From: Pseudomonadota bacterium
Lineage (GTDB): Bacteria; Myxococcota_A; Polyangia; GCA-2747355
NCBI GenBank assembly: GCA_016702545.1
Contig: JADJDT010000029.1
Coordinates: 13,709-77,708 of the forward strand
DNA length: 64,000 nt
Reading direction: 5' to 3'
The position numbers and the translations under genes were made by a program. Below the pieces are notes generated by a model. It was not told the DNA's origin and made no database searches. It saw nothing but the letters and a program-made list of their open reading frames with translations. Below, piece after piece: positions 18,131 to 29,676 of the stretch (position 1 is its first letter; every line of letters begins with the position of its first letter).

Positions 18131-18820
18131 ATGACGCTGCTGATTATGCTGACGATTGTCTTGGCGCTGTCCGGGCTGGCGATGCATGGTCTGACGCGGC
18201 GCTACCTCTCACCGGCGGGGCAGACGCAACACCTACGCGAGAGCAAGGGCCGCCCGATCAGCGAGGCGCAGTTCCAGCGCTACGCGCGGATCAACTCCGT
18301 GCTGTCGTTGGCCTTGGTCTACGGCCCCGCCTGGGCGCTCCAGGGGATCGTGCTGCGCAGCGGGCCGGTGTCGCCGTGGCGCGTGATCGTCGAGGGCGTG
18401 GCCGTGCTGCTGGTCTACGACTTCGGCTACTACCTGGTGCACCGCTACCCCTTCCACGAGTGGCGCCTCCTGCGCGCCGTCCACGCCGTCCACCACACGA
18501 TCAAGAACCCCAACGCGCGGGATAGCCTCTATCAGCACCCGCTGGAGAACTTCCTCGGGCTGGCGCTCTTCTGGCTGACGTGGGTGGTCGTGGCGGCGGT
18601 CGCCGGGCCGCTGAGCATCTATTCCTTCGGCTGGACCTTCCTGGTCTACTCGCTGATCAACGTGATGAACCACGCGGGTCTGCGCTTCCAGACCTTCCCG
18701 CTGACGGCGCTGAACTACTTCGGCACGCGCCACTACAAGCACCACACCAGCATGAAGTCGAAGAGCTACGGCTCGATCGTGCCCTTCTATGACTGGATCT
18801 TCCGCACCGAAGAGGCCTGA
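18131..18820 (+). CDS. Sterol desaturase / fatty-acid hydroxylase superfamily protein
   Basis: 229 residues with several membrane helices and the histidine clusters that bind the di-iron centre of this superfamily: HRYPFH, HAVHHTIKN, NHAG and HYKHHT. Members hydroxylate or desaturate lipids in the membrane. A short N-terminal helix (LLIMLTIVLALSGLAM) precedes the domain. The gene stands alone. The preceding 150 bp hold GTAAC/GTTAC inverted half-sites (17952-17968) that might be an operator. It converges on the next gene with only 9 bp between stops. The substrate cannot be read from the sequence. Confidence 0.85.
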   Translation: MTLLIMLTIVLALSGLAMHGLTRRYLSPAGQTQHLRESKGRPISEAQFQRYARINSVLSLALVYGPAWALQGIVLRSGPVSPWRVIVEGVAVLLVYDFGYYLVHRYPFHEWRLLRAVHAVHHTIKNPNARDSLYQHPLENFLGLALFWLTWVVVAAVAGPLSIYSFGWTFLVYSLINVMNHAGLRFQTFPLTALNYFGTRHYKHHTSMKSKSYGSIVPFYDWIFRTEEA

Positions 18821-18829
18821 GCGTGCCCC

Positions 18830-21800
18830 TCAGCGTGTCAGGGCTGCGCTAGTCACCACCCGCCCCAGGTCGACATAGGCGTGGTCGTTCATTACGACGA
18901 AGGGGCGCGTGTCGTAAGTGAGGTGACCGTGGCCGTCGTGGCGGATCACCTCGAGTCGGCCCAAGCCGTAGCCCATCGGACCGCGGCTGTAGTAGTGCGC
19001 CGACAGTCGGTAGGGTGCGGCGCGCGGGGTGCCACGGATGGTGAAGCACTCGGGGCCGTAGCCGGTGGTGACGTCGGCGTAGAGCTCGCCGCCGGAGGCG
19101 AGCTGCCGCTGGCCGTAGTAGGCGTGGCCGCCGCGAGCGTCGCGAATGTGGAAGTCGACGTCGTTGGCATCCGTCTCCCAGGTCAAGACGAAGCGTAGCG
19201 AGGGTGCGCGCTCGGCGGCGCCCCCGTCGCGCTGCAGGCGCTCGCGGATCGCCGCGGCCTCGGTGGGGCGCTGGCGGATCCAGGCCGCCGCGGCGAGGCC
19301 GAGGTCCTCGCGCAGAATCACGTCGGAGCCGGCGAAGCGGCCGGCGGGATAGCTCAGGCGCAGCGCCTGCTCGAGCACCTCGAAGGCCTGCTGCGCGCGC
19401 CCCTGCTTCAGCAGCGCCAGGGCGTAGAGATGGTGGCTCGACGGGTGATCGGGGCGGTCCGCGGCGGCCTTCTGTAGCGTGTCCATGGCGAGGGCCAGCG
19501 CCTCGCGCGTGCCGAGCGCTTCGAGCTGGCCGGCAACGAAGCGCCGCAGATCGGCCCGGGAGGGGAAGAGATCGATGATCGAGCCGAAGACGCGGGCGGC
19601 CTCGTCGCGCCGTCCGCTCGCCGTCAGCGCGCGTCCGAGGGCGACGATCGCCAGCAGCTCTCCGGGCTCGCGGTGGCGCCAGCCCAGCGCGCGCCGCAGC
19701 GCCGCTTCGCGCTGGCCGGCCGTGATCAGTCGCACGACCTCGGCGAGCTCGCCCGTCAGGGCCGGGGGCCCCTCGGCCTTCTTCGCCGCGACGGCGGCGA
19801 CCCGGCGGGGCGCTGGGCGCGCGCTTGCGACCTGTGCCACCACCGTGCCGGCCGGGCGATCCTCGCGGGCCAGCCGATCACGCCGGGCCGGTGCCTCGCG
19901 TGCGTCGTCGCGCTCCGCCGCGGCCTCCTCCAGTCGTGAGGCGGCAGGCGCGGGCGCGGAGGCGACGGGCTCGCGCGCAGGCGTTCGGGGCGCCGGCGTG
20001 GACGGTGCGGGCCGTGCGGCGCGTGCGCCCAGCTCCGCCTGTTGGCGCTCGGTCTGACCACGGGCGCGTCGTTGCTCGGGCGCCGGGGCCCCGCCGGCGC
20101 TGTCCGCGGCGGGCGCGCCCCCAGGCGCCGAGGCGTTGGCGAGCGTGGCGCTCCGTCCGTCCTGGCCCTCTCCTCCGGTCGGAGCACCCCCGCGACCCTT
20201 GGCGAGCGGGAGGTCGGCGGGGGGCAGCGCCACGCCACTGCGGGCCACGACCTCGAGGCCCTGGAGGCCGACCGTCAGGATGTCGGCCAGTGCGCGCCGA
20301 TCGATGTTGAAGCGCGCGTAGTCGGCCTCGGTCTCCAGCACCAGCAGCGCGGTGGCGTCGCAGAGCACGCGAGAGCGCGTCGAGAGCGCGATCATCTGCT
20401 GTTGCAGGGCGGCGCGTAGATCCGTGTCGCCGGCAGCCAGCGTGTCCCGTTGGTGCGCTAGCCGCGCCAGGCGCGCCTTGACCCAGGCGCGCTCGAGCAG
20501 CGGCCGCTCGGCGCTGATCAACTGCCTGCCCTTGGCCTCGGCGGCGACCACCGCCCCGTCGACCTTGACCTGGAGGCTTTGCCCGGCCGGGAGGTCGGCG
20601 TAGATCAGGACCTCGTCGCCAGGCTGCACGCCCTCGAGCACCGTGGGCCAGCTCCAGCGGGCGCCCGGTACCTCGACCTTGAGGCCCGAGCGGGCTGCCA
20701 GCCAGAGGCGACGGGCGGCCTCGCCCGCGCTCGTCTCCGCGTCGAGCACGATCCCGGGCCGGGGCAGGCCGGCGGTGGCGAGCGCCGTCAGGCGCGCGTC
20801 ATCGCGGATGCCCCCGCTGGCCAGCACGTCGAGGCGCTTGATGCCCACGGCCGCGAGCCCCCGCGTGTGGGCCCGCAGCGCGTCGCCCGCGGTCTCGCCG
20901 GCGGTCACCACACCGTCGCCGACGACGAGCAGGCGCTCGGCCTTGATCAGACCGCCGTTGCGCGCGAGCGTGGCGAGGCCAGTGAGTGCGCGACCGAGGT
21001 CCGAGGCGCCCTCGGCCCGGCGCTGGAGCAGTTGTCTGGCGGCGGCGGGCCAGCCGCCGGCCCGTCCGCGGAAGAGCGGGCTGAGCTGCTGGTCGAAGGC
21101 CACCACCTGGAGCTCGAAATCCGCGCGCGCCCGTAGCGCCTCCACGACGGCGCCCAGGCGCTCGATCTCGGCGGCGAAGCCGAGCGCGCGCGAGGCGCTG
21201 GTGTCGAAGAGCACGACCAGCGCGTTGATCGGATCGCTGCCCAGGCGCTCAGCCAGCGGGGTGATGCGAGCCACGAGCTGGTCGGCATGACGCAGACCCA
21301 AGCGCCCCTCGGCTCCGCGCTGAGCCACGACGAGGTCGGTGTCGGGCCGCCAGTTGCGCTTTTGCACCTCGACCACCTGCTGCTCGACCAGCGCGCCACC
21401 GAGCGAGGAGGCCGGGCCCGCCGCGCGGTCGCGACGCGCCACCATCACGCGGACATCGACGCGCTCGATCGCGGGCAGACCGACGAGCGGCAGGCGATAG
21501 GGCTCATTGCGCCGCACGAGCTCCTGCGAGTAGGAGACGATCAGCTCCTTCTCGCCGCGGGCCGGGATCGGAAAGATGCGCGCGGCGAACTCGTTGCCGC
21601 CCTCGTTCTCGAGCAGCGCGGGGTCTTGCCGGCGGTGCAGGAAGTCCTCGTAGGCCTGGCGCGCGGCCTGCCGCTCGACGACCTCGCCTTCTTGCCAGGC
21701 GCCGCCGATCTTCATCGCGAAGCGGCTGATCGCGGCGCTGCTGGGCAGGGCGATGCGAAAGCGCCCCTCGAGCACGCGATCCTGCGGGTTGCGGAAGACC

Positions 21801-22027
21801 AGGTGCAGCTCGGTGAAGGCCAGCGGATCCTCGACCACGGCGCGAACGCCGTAGGAGACGAGCTCGAGGCCCGTACCGTCGCTGGCCGTCAGGCCGAGGG
21901 GCGGCGCGACCTCGCGCGCGATCATCGCCGCGGCGTGGACCGCCGGTCGCGGTAGGCCCTCGCCCGCGAGCACGAGCAGGGCACAGAGGGGCAGCAGCAG
22001 GGGTCGGGAGCGGTGGGTCGGGTGCAT
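18830..22027 (-). CDS. Secreted VIT/VWA protein with TPR and DUF2135 domains
   Basis: 1,065 residues. A signal peptide (LLLPLCALLVLAGEG) is followed by a VIT domain at about residues 45-170 (YGVRAVVEDPLAFTELHLVF; DFLHRRQDPALLENEGGNEF, like inter-alpha-trypsin inhibitor proteins). Next comes a VWA-like domain at about 255-400 whose metal motif reads DTSAS. A long Ala/Pro/Arg-rich linker leads to TPR-like helices near 775-930 and a C-terminal DUF2135 (YfaP-like) domain with TWETDANDVDFHIRD and ECFTIRGTP. It probably works at the cell surface in protein-protein contact (inference). GGAG lies 8 bp before the ATG. It is divergent from the kinase-PilZ-Hsp70 gene. Confidence 0.82.
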   Translation of the reverse strand: MHPTHRSRPLLLPLCALLVLAGEGLPRPAVHAAAMIAREVAPPLGLTASDGTGLELVSYGVRAVVEDPLAFTELHLVFRNPQDRVLEGRFRIALPSSAAISRFAMKIGGAWQEGEVVERQAARQAYEDFLHRRQDPALLENEGGNEFAARIFPIPARGEKELIVSYSQELVRRNEPYRLPLVGLPAIERVDVRVMVARRDRAAGPASSLGGALVEQQVVEVQKRNWRPDTDLVVAQRGAEGRLGLRHADQLVARITPLAERLGSDPINALVVLFDTSASRALGFAAEIERLGAVVEALRARADFELQVVAFDQQLSPLFRGRAGGWPAAARQLLQRRAEGASDLGRALTGLATLARNGGLIKAERLLVVGDGVVTAGETAGDALRAHTRGLAAVGIKRLDVLASGGIRDDARLTALATAGLPRPGIVLDAETSAGEAARRLWLAARSGLKVEVPGARWSWPTVLEGVQPGDEVLIYADLPAGQSLQVKVDGAVVAAEAKGRQLISAERPLLERAWVKARLARLAHQRDTLAAGDTDLRAALQQQMIALSTRSRVLCDATALLVLETEADYARFNIDRRALADILTVGLQGLEVVARSGVALPPADLPLAKGRGGAPTGGEGQDGRSATLANASAPGGAPAADSAGGAPAPEQRRARGQTERQQAELGARAARPAPSTPAPRTPAREPVASAPAPAASRLEEAAAERDDAREAPARRDRLAREDRPAGTVVAQVASARPAPRRVAAVAAKKAEGPPALTGELAEVVRLITAGQREAALRRALGWRHREPGELLAIVALGRALTASGRRDEAARVFGSIIDLFPSRADLRRFVAGQLEALGTREALALAMDTLQKAAADRPDHPSSHHLYALALLKQGRAQQAFEVLEQALRLSYPAGRFAGSDVILREDLGLAAAAWIRQRPTEAAAIRERLQRDGGAAERAPSLRFVLTWETDANDVDFHIRDARGGHAYYGQRQLASGGELYADVTTGYGPECFTIRGTPRAAPYRLSAHYYSRGPMGYGLGRLEVIRHDGHGHLTYDTRPFVVMNDHAYVDLGRVVTSAALTR

Positions 22028-22057
22028 TGGGTCTCTCCGCCTAGGTTCTCTCTCGGT

Positions 22058-22091
22058 TTCGGGTCGATCACGGCTTCGGGTCGATCACGGC
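22058..22091. repeat. Two tandem 17-bp repeats in a divergent promoter region
   Basis: TTCGGGTCGATCACGGC occurs twice head to tail (22058-22074 and 22075-22091) in the 210-bp gap between the divergent VIT/VWA and kinase-PilZ-Hsp70 genes. Position and spacing suit a regulator binding as two subunits, but no known site was recognised. Confidence 0.6.
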
Positions 22092-22214
22092 CGCCGTGGG
22101 CCGGCCCTGGCTTCAACGCGCGGCCCCTGCCGGGCGATCTACGGTCGATGACAAAGAGGGGGCCGCGCCGATGATACCCTGGCCGCCACAGCGAAACGGA
22201 GCGGGGTTGCATTA

Positions 22215-22237
22215 TTTCGGGTAAAGTTTCGGCCGAA

Positions 22238-22238
<1 letters not shown>
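22215..22238 (+). promoter_or_regulatory. Palindrome overlapping the start codon of the fusion kinase gene
   Basis: TTTCGGCCGAAA (22227-22238) is a perfect 12-bp palindrome whose last A is the A of the ATG. A further TTTCGG half-site lies at 22215-22220. No clear Shine-Dalgarno is present. The site could be an operator or an RNA stem that controls initiation. Confidence 0.4.
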
Positions 22239-24934
<2,696 letters not shown>

Positions 24935-25146
24935 CGCATCCCATGGGGCTTAGGAGCCGCCCTATTGATTCGCCAAGAGCTTCGTTCCGGCGCAAGCAGC
25001 GAAGGGAATGGGATGCCATGGCGGGCGGAGACCGGGCGTACCGCCTGCGGCGCGGTCGGGCTGCCAGCCCTCGCCTTGGCGCTTGGGCGCCGACGCCGCT
25101 AGCGCATCGAGTAAGGGCCTCTGGCAGGACCTTTCGCTGAGTCATA
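24935..25146. other. Intergenic region, nothing specific seen
   Basis: No supported gene. The first half of the 312-bp gap before the next lipoprotein gene contains only short GC-rich self-complementary stretches, such as around 25077-25098. The second half carries the 23-bp tandem repeats listed separately. Confidence 0.5.
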
Positions 25147-25215
25147 CCTCTGATGCATCATGGACCTGGCCTCTGATGCATCATGAAGGAGGCCTCTGAT
25201 GCATCATGAAGCAGG
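25147..25215. repeat. Three 23-bp tandem repeats with a palindromic core
   Basis: CCTCTGATGCATCATG occurs at 25147, 25170 and 25193, an exact 23-bp period (about two helical turns). The intervening 7 bp vary (gacctgg, aaggagg, aagcagg). The core TGATGCATCA is a perfect palindrome. The array lies just upstream of a lipoprotein gene (ATG 25247), where cooperative binding of a dimeric regulator on one face of the DNA is plausible. AT content is higher than in the surroundings. Confidence 0.75.
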
Positions 25216-25246
25216 CGCCCGGTAGAACCGCCGTGGAGCAATCGGC

Positions 25247-25996
25247 ATGTCGCGTAGCTTTACATCGACCTCGGACCGCCTGGCCTGGAGCCGGGCTCGG
25301 CTCTTAGCTCTGATCGTTCTCGTTGGGGGTTGGGGTTGTGGCAGCGCGGTCGAGACGAGCGTCGTGATCGAGCGCACGACCTCGACGGCGTGCAAGGCGA
25401 CGGTCGACGGGCAAGCTCGGCCGATGAATGCCTGGGTTGTGGAGGTCTATCCGGCGCTCGCTAGCGGGAGCGGCGGGGAGCCATCGTGCTTGGGCATCAA
25501 CCAACGGCTCTGCGCTCTGGCCGTCCGGCGTTGCAGCTGCCGGGACGCGCTGCCTCCCAGCCCCGAGGGTCTGCGCGCCGCGCTTTCAGGCACCCGCCTG
25601 CCCGATCTCGACTCGGGGCACTACTGCGTGCGCGTGCTCGCGCTGGAGCTGACCGGCCAGCCCGTCGGGCCCCTCAGCGACAGCGATCGAATCTGCGACT
25701 GCAAGGACGCTGATTTGAATTTGCTCGCGACCGTCCTGGCCGGCGCGGAGGGGGCCTGGCAGCTGTCACGGATGCCACTTCCCGGAGGCCCTGGCCTACC
25801 TGCCTTGCCCCGGACCTGGGACCAGACACGGTCGATCCTGCGAGGGTGCGCCATGTCGCCCACGCCCGCGGTCTTGAACGAGGGTGGGCAACACAGGCTC
25901 GACCTGCACTGCCTGGATGACGTGCCGGCCGATGCCAGTGCGTCGCCGCCTGTCGGTGCCAACAAGGCAGCCCTCTGGCGCTGTCTTGGCAGCTAA
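25247..25996 (+). CDS. Hypothetical Cys-rich lipoprotein
   Basis: 249 residues. The start has GGAG 8 bp upstream. After SRARLLALIVLVGGW comes GCGSA; the G-W-G-C sequence is a plausible lipobox. The mature part is rich in cysteine (CLGINQRLCALAVRRCSCRD, HYCVRV, RICDCKD, RGCAMS, LHCLDD), with some ten Cys, suggesting disulfides and an extracytoplasmic location. No family recognised. The next gene begins one base after its stop, so the two should be co-transcribed. The tandem palindromic repeats upstream may control it. Confidence 0.65.
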   Translation: MSRSFTSTSDRLAWSRARLLALIVLVGGWGCGSAVETSVVIERTTSTACKATVDGQARPMNAWVVEVYPALASGSGGEPSCLGINQRLCALAVRRCSCRDALPPSPEGLRAALSGTRLPDLDSGHYCVRVLALELTGQPVGPLSDSDRICDCKDADLNLLATVLAGAEGAWQLSRMPLPGGPGLPALPRTWDQTRSILRGCAMSPTPAVLNEGGQHRLDLHCLDDVPADASASPPVGANKAALWRCLGS

Positions 25997-25997
25997 C

Positions 25998-27128
25998 ATG
26001 TCGATGCATCCGCTGGGCGCTGCGCTCGTACTCACCCTGCTGCCGGCGTGGGCAGCGGCGGGCGAGGAAAGGGCCGATCCCGTTGGCGTGGTCGTGGCGA
26101 TCGGTGACGTCGCGCTCGAACCACTCGTGACCGGCGCGCGAGCGCTCGGTCGCGCGATCTGGCGCGGGGAGCGCGTGCTGCCGCGTCTGGGAACTCCGCG
26201 ACGGGGCGGGGACCAAGCCATGAGCGGACTTCGCGAGGCCTACTTCGAGGCGGATTTCCTTCGTTGCCTGGGCATGCTGCAGCGCCCGGATCTCAGTTTC
26301 GAACGCTTCCTCGAGCGCGGCGCGGGCGCGTCGGCTAGCACGGCAGGTGTCTTCGCCGCGGGATGCGCCCACGGGGCGGACAATGTCGAGCTCGCGCGCC
26401 AACTGCTCGCGCGCCTGTTCAACCACGAGCTCGACGTCACGGCGACGCTTCGGCTGATGCGCCCCGATTTTCAACGACTGGCCGAGGAGGTGCGCCGGGG
26501 CTTCCGCACGCAGCGGCGCGTGACCTGGCTCGTTCGCACTGTTCCTGTCGCTGCCGAGGCCTCGGTCGACGGAGGCGTGCGGCGCTGCTCGCCCACACCC
26601 TGTTCGGTCGATGTGCTGCCGGGTCAGCATGTCGTCGTTCTGCGGCGCTTGGGCTACGCAGCCAGGGCCGTTTGGCACGATAGCAGCGCCGGGACGATCG
26701 TGAATGCGTCGCTGGACGAGGCCGCCCGCCCCGAGGCCACGGAGCAGCTCGTGGACGCCCTGGCGCGAGGCGCCGACCCGGGCCGTCCGGAGCTGGGAAG
26801 GCTTGCCGCGACAGCCTACGGAGCCTCGGTCGTGGTCCTCGCCTGGCGCGGCAAGCGAGCGGGCCACGCGGCGCTCTTCGATCGGCACGTCGGCCGCGTC
26901 GTGAGCCGGGTCTCGGTAGTCGATCCGAAGCGGACCTCGAGCGCGGCGAGCGCGGACAAAGCCGTTCGTGCGGCGATTGACGAGTGGCGCGGGAGTACCA
27001 TGCCGCCGCCAGTGTACAAGCGACCGCTCTTCTGGGGAGCCGTAGTGGGTGCCGCGGCGGCCACCGGGACGATCGTCTATCTGCTGCTCCGATCGGCCCA
27101 GCCCGAATACGAGATGGTCTTCCCGTAG
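25998..27128 (+). CDS. Exported PEGA-like protein with C-terminal membrane helix
   Basis: 376 residues from ATG 25998, one base after the preceding stop; a second ATG lies two codons further. A signal peptide (LGAALVLTLLPAWAAA) is followed by a helical domain of about 160 residues. Next is a short PEGA-like beta domain (residues about 180-235: VPVAAEASVDGGVRRCSPTP, VDVLPGQHVVVLRRLGY), a domain with RPELGRLAATAYGASVVVLA, and a C-terminal membrane helix (FWGAVVGAAAATGTIVYLLL). The layout resembles myxobacterial proteins that bind cell-wall material through PEGA domains. Function unknown. A gap of about 190 bp with a candidate sigma-54 promoter follows. Confidence 0.65.
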   Translation: MSMHPLGAALVLTLLPAWAAAGEERADPVGVVVAIGDVALEPLVTGARALGRAIWRGERVLPRLGTPRRGGDQAMSGLREAYFEADFLRCLGMLQRPDLSFERFLERGAGASASTAGVFAAGCAHGADNVELARQLLARLFNHELDVTATLRLMRPDFQRLAEEVRRGFRTQRRVTWLVRTVPVAAEASVDGGVRRCSPTPCSVDVLPGQHVVVLRRLGYAARAVWHDSSAGTIVNASLDEAARPEATEQLVDALARGADPGRPELGRLAATAYGASVVVLAWRGKRAGHAALFDRHVGRVVSRVSVVDPKRTSSAASADKAVRAAIDEWRGSTMPPPVYKRPLFWGAVVGAAAATGTIVYLLLRSAQPEYEMVFP

Positions 27129-27248
27129 CGACGGGCGAGGGGCGGTGTTGTGGCGCTCCAACGGCCAACGCAGCCCATGCGTAGGCCCTGACCAACAGAG
27201 CAGCACGCGGGAAGACTGTTTTCTCTTGAGGAACCGGGGGGCCGCCTC

Positions 27249-27266
27249 CGGGCACGCGACGTGCAT
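27249..27266 (+). promoter_or_regulatory. Candidate sigma-54 (-24/-12) promoter
   Basis: GGGCACGCGACGTGCATT has GG (27251-27252) and GC (27263-27264) exactly 10 bp apart, with CACG after the GG and A after the GC, close to the sigma-54 consensus TGGCACG-N4-TTGCA. Transcription would start near 27275, upstream of the Cys-rich lipoprotein gene at 27322. An FHA-sigma-54 activator is encoded just downstream, which supports the reading. The two Ts of the consensus are G here. Confidence 0.5.
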
Positions 27267-27321
27267 TCTCCTGCTTCCGTAACCAAACGGCCGCATCGGC
27301 CACTGGACAAGGAGGAGATCC

Positions 27322-28133
27322 ATGAGAGGTACACGTCGAATCGGGTCATGTGTTTTGATCGCGGCTTTCGCTGCCTGCGGCGGCGGAGAGCAAGATCCGA
27401 ACACCCAGACGAATGCGCTGGTGGAGAAGGTCCTCGCCGAGCACTCTAATCCGCAGGCATGCGAGAAAGGCTACGAGGTTTGTGTGAGCGTCGCCGGGAA
27501 GGAGGCATGTGCGAAGTTCATCGAGATCTGCATAACCCGGGCAGGGAGCGTCGGTAGCGTCGACGCGTGCGCCCCGCCGCCCGCCGTGCCCGCCGGCCCG
27601 CCCCCAGCCGAGCCACTGTCGTGTGACGAGATGGCCGAGGAGTGCACGAAGAAGGGCGCCGAGAACTGCGCCGGTATGTTGGAGGCGTGCCAGAAGATCG
27701 AGACCTGCATACTCAGCCTGACGGAATGCGCCGAACCAAGGGACGCGAGGGTTTGCCACGAGGCGCTCGTGACGGCTGGCTGCATCGCCAAGCCTCCCGC
27801 GCTCGAGGTCCAGACGGGCACCCCGCCCTTCGGCATGCTTCCCCGGGATCTCCCGCGGCTTCCGCCCGTTGGGTGCGACGGTCACGCGGCACCTCCGGTG
27901 CCGCCGGCTGCCAACCTTCCGGTCGATCGGCCTGCGCTCCCGGCCCGGTGCGGCGCTCCCGCGGCGCCTCCGCTACCACCGGCTGTGAAGCTTCCGGTCG
28001 ATCGACCGGCGCCCCCGTCAGGTGCGGCAATCGCGCGACGCCTCCGGTGCCGCCGGCTGCGAAGCTTCCGGGCGATCCGCCCGCGCCGCCCGCGAATCCG
28101 CCCGCGCCGCCTGCGGGTCCGATTGTGTACTGA
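27322..28133 (+). CDS. Cys-rich lipoprotein with proline-rich C-terminal repeats (frameshifted near 28015)
   Basis: The Shine-Dalgarno AAGGAGGAG precedes the ATG. SCVLIAAFAAC is the lipobox region. The next 130 residues contain regularly spaced Cys pairs (ACEKGYEVC, ACAKFIEIC, SCDEMAEEC, NCAGMLEAC, TCILSLTEC), like disulfide-braced helical hairpins. The C-terminus has three repeats of about 25 residues (PPVPPAANLPVDRPALPARC). The DNA period is 75 bp between units 1 and 2 but 74 between 2 and 3, showing directly that one base is missing near 28010-28020. With it restored, the protein ends PAGPIVY at 28133 (270 residues). It probably sits in the envelope; no family recognised. A sigma-54-like promoter lies upstream. 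Confidence 0.68.
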
Positions 28134-28203
28134 CGTCGTCTTTGCGAACGCTTCTCGGCCGCCAGCTAGTGGCCCAAGGAGCTGACGTGTTAAGCAGAGA
28201 TAG

Positions 28204-29501
28204 ATGAAGACGCATGCGCAGCCCGCCCGCGGCCACGCTATCCGCAAGGTGCGCGTCAGGGTGCTGGAGGGCGCTGACGCTGGGGCGACGTGCGAGGCTC
28301 AGTCCCGCAAGGCGCTCGCAATCGGCAGCGCGCCCGACAACGATCTCGTCCTTCGGGATCCCAGCGTCAGCCGTTACCATCTCGAGCTCGGACAAGCCCA
28401 AGACGGCATTCAGATCGTCGACCTGGGCAGCCGCAACGGCACCCACCTGCGCGAGCTGCGCATCGAGCGCGCGGTCGTTCCCCCTGGCACTCGCGTGCTT
28501 GTCGGTCGAACGCTGCTCGCCCTCGAAGATGGCGCCGCCGCCCGCAGCGATGAGGGCACGGGGCGGCGCCGGTGCCCGGGTTGATCGGCGTTAGCCCCGC
28601 GCTGGTCGAGATCGCGAGGTTGGTGCGCAAGCTCGCTCCGACGAGCGCTTCCGTGTTGATCCAGGGCGAGACGGGCACCGGCAAGGAGGTCGTCGCGCGT
28701 GCGGTCCACGAGCTTGGTGGCAACGCCGAGCGACCTTTCGTGGTGGTCGATTGTGGCTCGCTTCCGCCCACGCTGATCGCCTCGGAGCTGTTCGGTCACG
28801 AGCGCGGGGCCTTCACCGGTGCCGAAAGTCAACGCGCAGGTGCGTTCGAACGCGCCCACGGCGGGACGGTGTTTCTGGATGAGGTAGGCGAGCTGCCCCT
28901 CGATGTGCAGCCCGTGCTGCTGGGAGCGCTCGAGCGGCGGCGATTTCGCCGCCTGGGCGGTCGTCACGAAATCGAGGTTGACGTGCGTGTGCTCGCGGCG
29001 ACGAACCGCGACCTGCGCGCCGAGGTCAACGCGGGCACCTTCCGCGCCGATCTGTACTACCGGCTCGCGGTGGCGAGGGTGGTCATCCCACCGCTGCGCG
29101 AGCGGCCCGAGGATATCGAGCCCTTGGTCGCTCACTTCGTGCAGCAGCTCACCGGCGCCCTGGATGGCGTCGGGTTCGGGTCTGCGGCCCTCGCGGCGAT
29201 GAGCGCGCATCGCTGGAGCGGGAACGTTCGCGAGCTGCGGAACGTCGTCGAGGCAGCGCTGGCCGTCGGTACCTTGAAGCTCGAGCACGACGAGCTGGGG
29301 GCGCCCTTAGCCGCGGCCGAAGCGGCAACCGCGCTCGCGCCCTACCGGGAGGCACGTGCTGAAGCCCTCGCGCGCTTCGAACGCGGCTACCTTGGCGAGC
29401 TGATCAAGCAATGCGGAGGCAACGCGTCGCAGGCCGCGCGCCGAGCGGCGATGGATCGTCCTTATCTGCTGAACCTGCTGCGGCGCCACGGGCTGCGTTA
29501 G
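28204..29501 (+). CDS. FHA-domain sigma-54 activator (one-base frameshift near 28562)
   Basis: Residues 15-110 form an FHA domain (IGSAPDNDLVLRD, SVSRYHLEL, LGSRNGTHL), which binds phosphothreonine. The AAA+ domain follows: GETGTGKE Walker A, SELFGHERGAFTGA with an intact GAFTGA loop, FLDEVGELP, and a Fis-type C-terminus (NASQAARRAAMDRPYLLNLL). The frame breaks in cacGGGGcgg; adding one G joins EGTG to AAPVPGLIGVS and gives 432 residues with an exact codon count. There is no receiver domain, so input probably comes from a Ser/Thr kinase through FHA binding, as in other FHA-type activators. The TAG stop is the left end of repeat copy B. A kinase gene converges from the other side. Confidence 0.85.
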
Positions 29502-29676
29502 CCCCAAAACAAGCGCGCTTCGGCGCGAGCCGTTTTGGGGCTAGACAGGCCGAAAGGCGAGCGTTATGGGGTGAAGTCGCGGGGATTCGCTCCCCGCGAC
29601 GAGGGGGCTTTGCGAAAGCCCCCTGAGTCATATCTGGGCCCAAAACGAGCGCGGGACGCGCTTGTTTTGGGGCTAG
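29498..29676 (+). repeat. CTAG-bounded multi-hairpin repeat, copy B
   Basis: About 179 bp, inverted relative to copy A and nearly identical to it. Hairpins at 29498-29544, 29576-29600 (GTCGCGGGGA/TCCCCGCGAC), 29602-29624 (AGGGGGCTTT/AAAGCCCCCT) and 29634-29676. The left end reads TTAG and the right end CTAG. Left TAG (29499-29501) is the stop of the FHA activator; right CTA (29673-29675) is the stop of the minus-strand PEGA reading. The element fills the whole gap between the two convergent genes, as a bidirectional terminator would. Confidence 0.9.

Noticed and set aside
25147..25215. Possible CRISPR array
   Set aside because: Only three units with 7-bp spacers and a palindromic core; no cas genes. 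Operator sites fit better.
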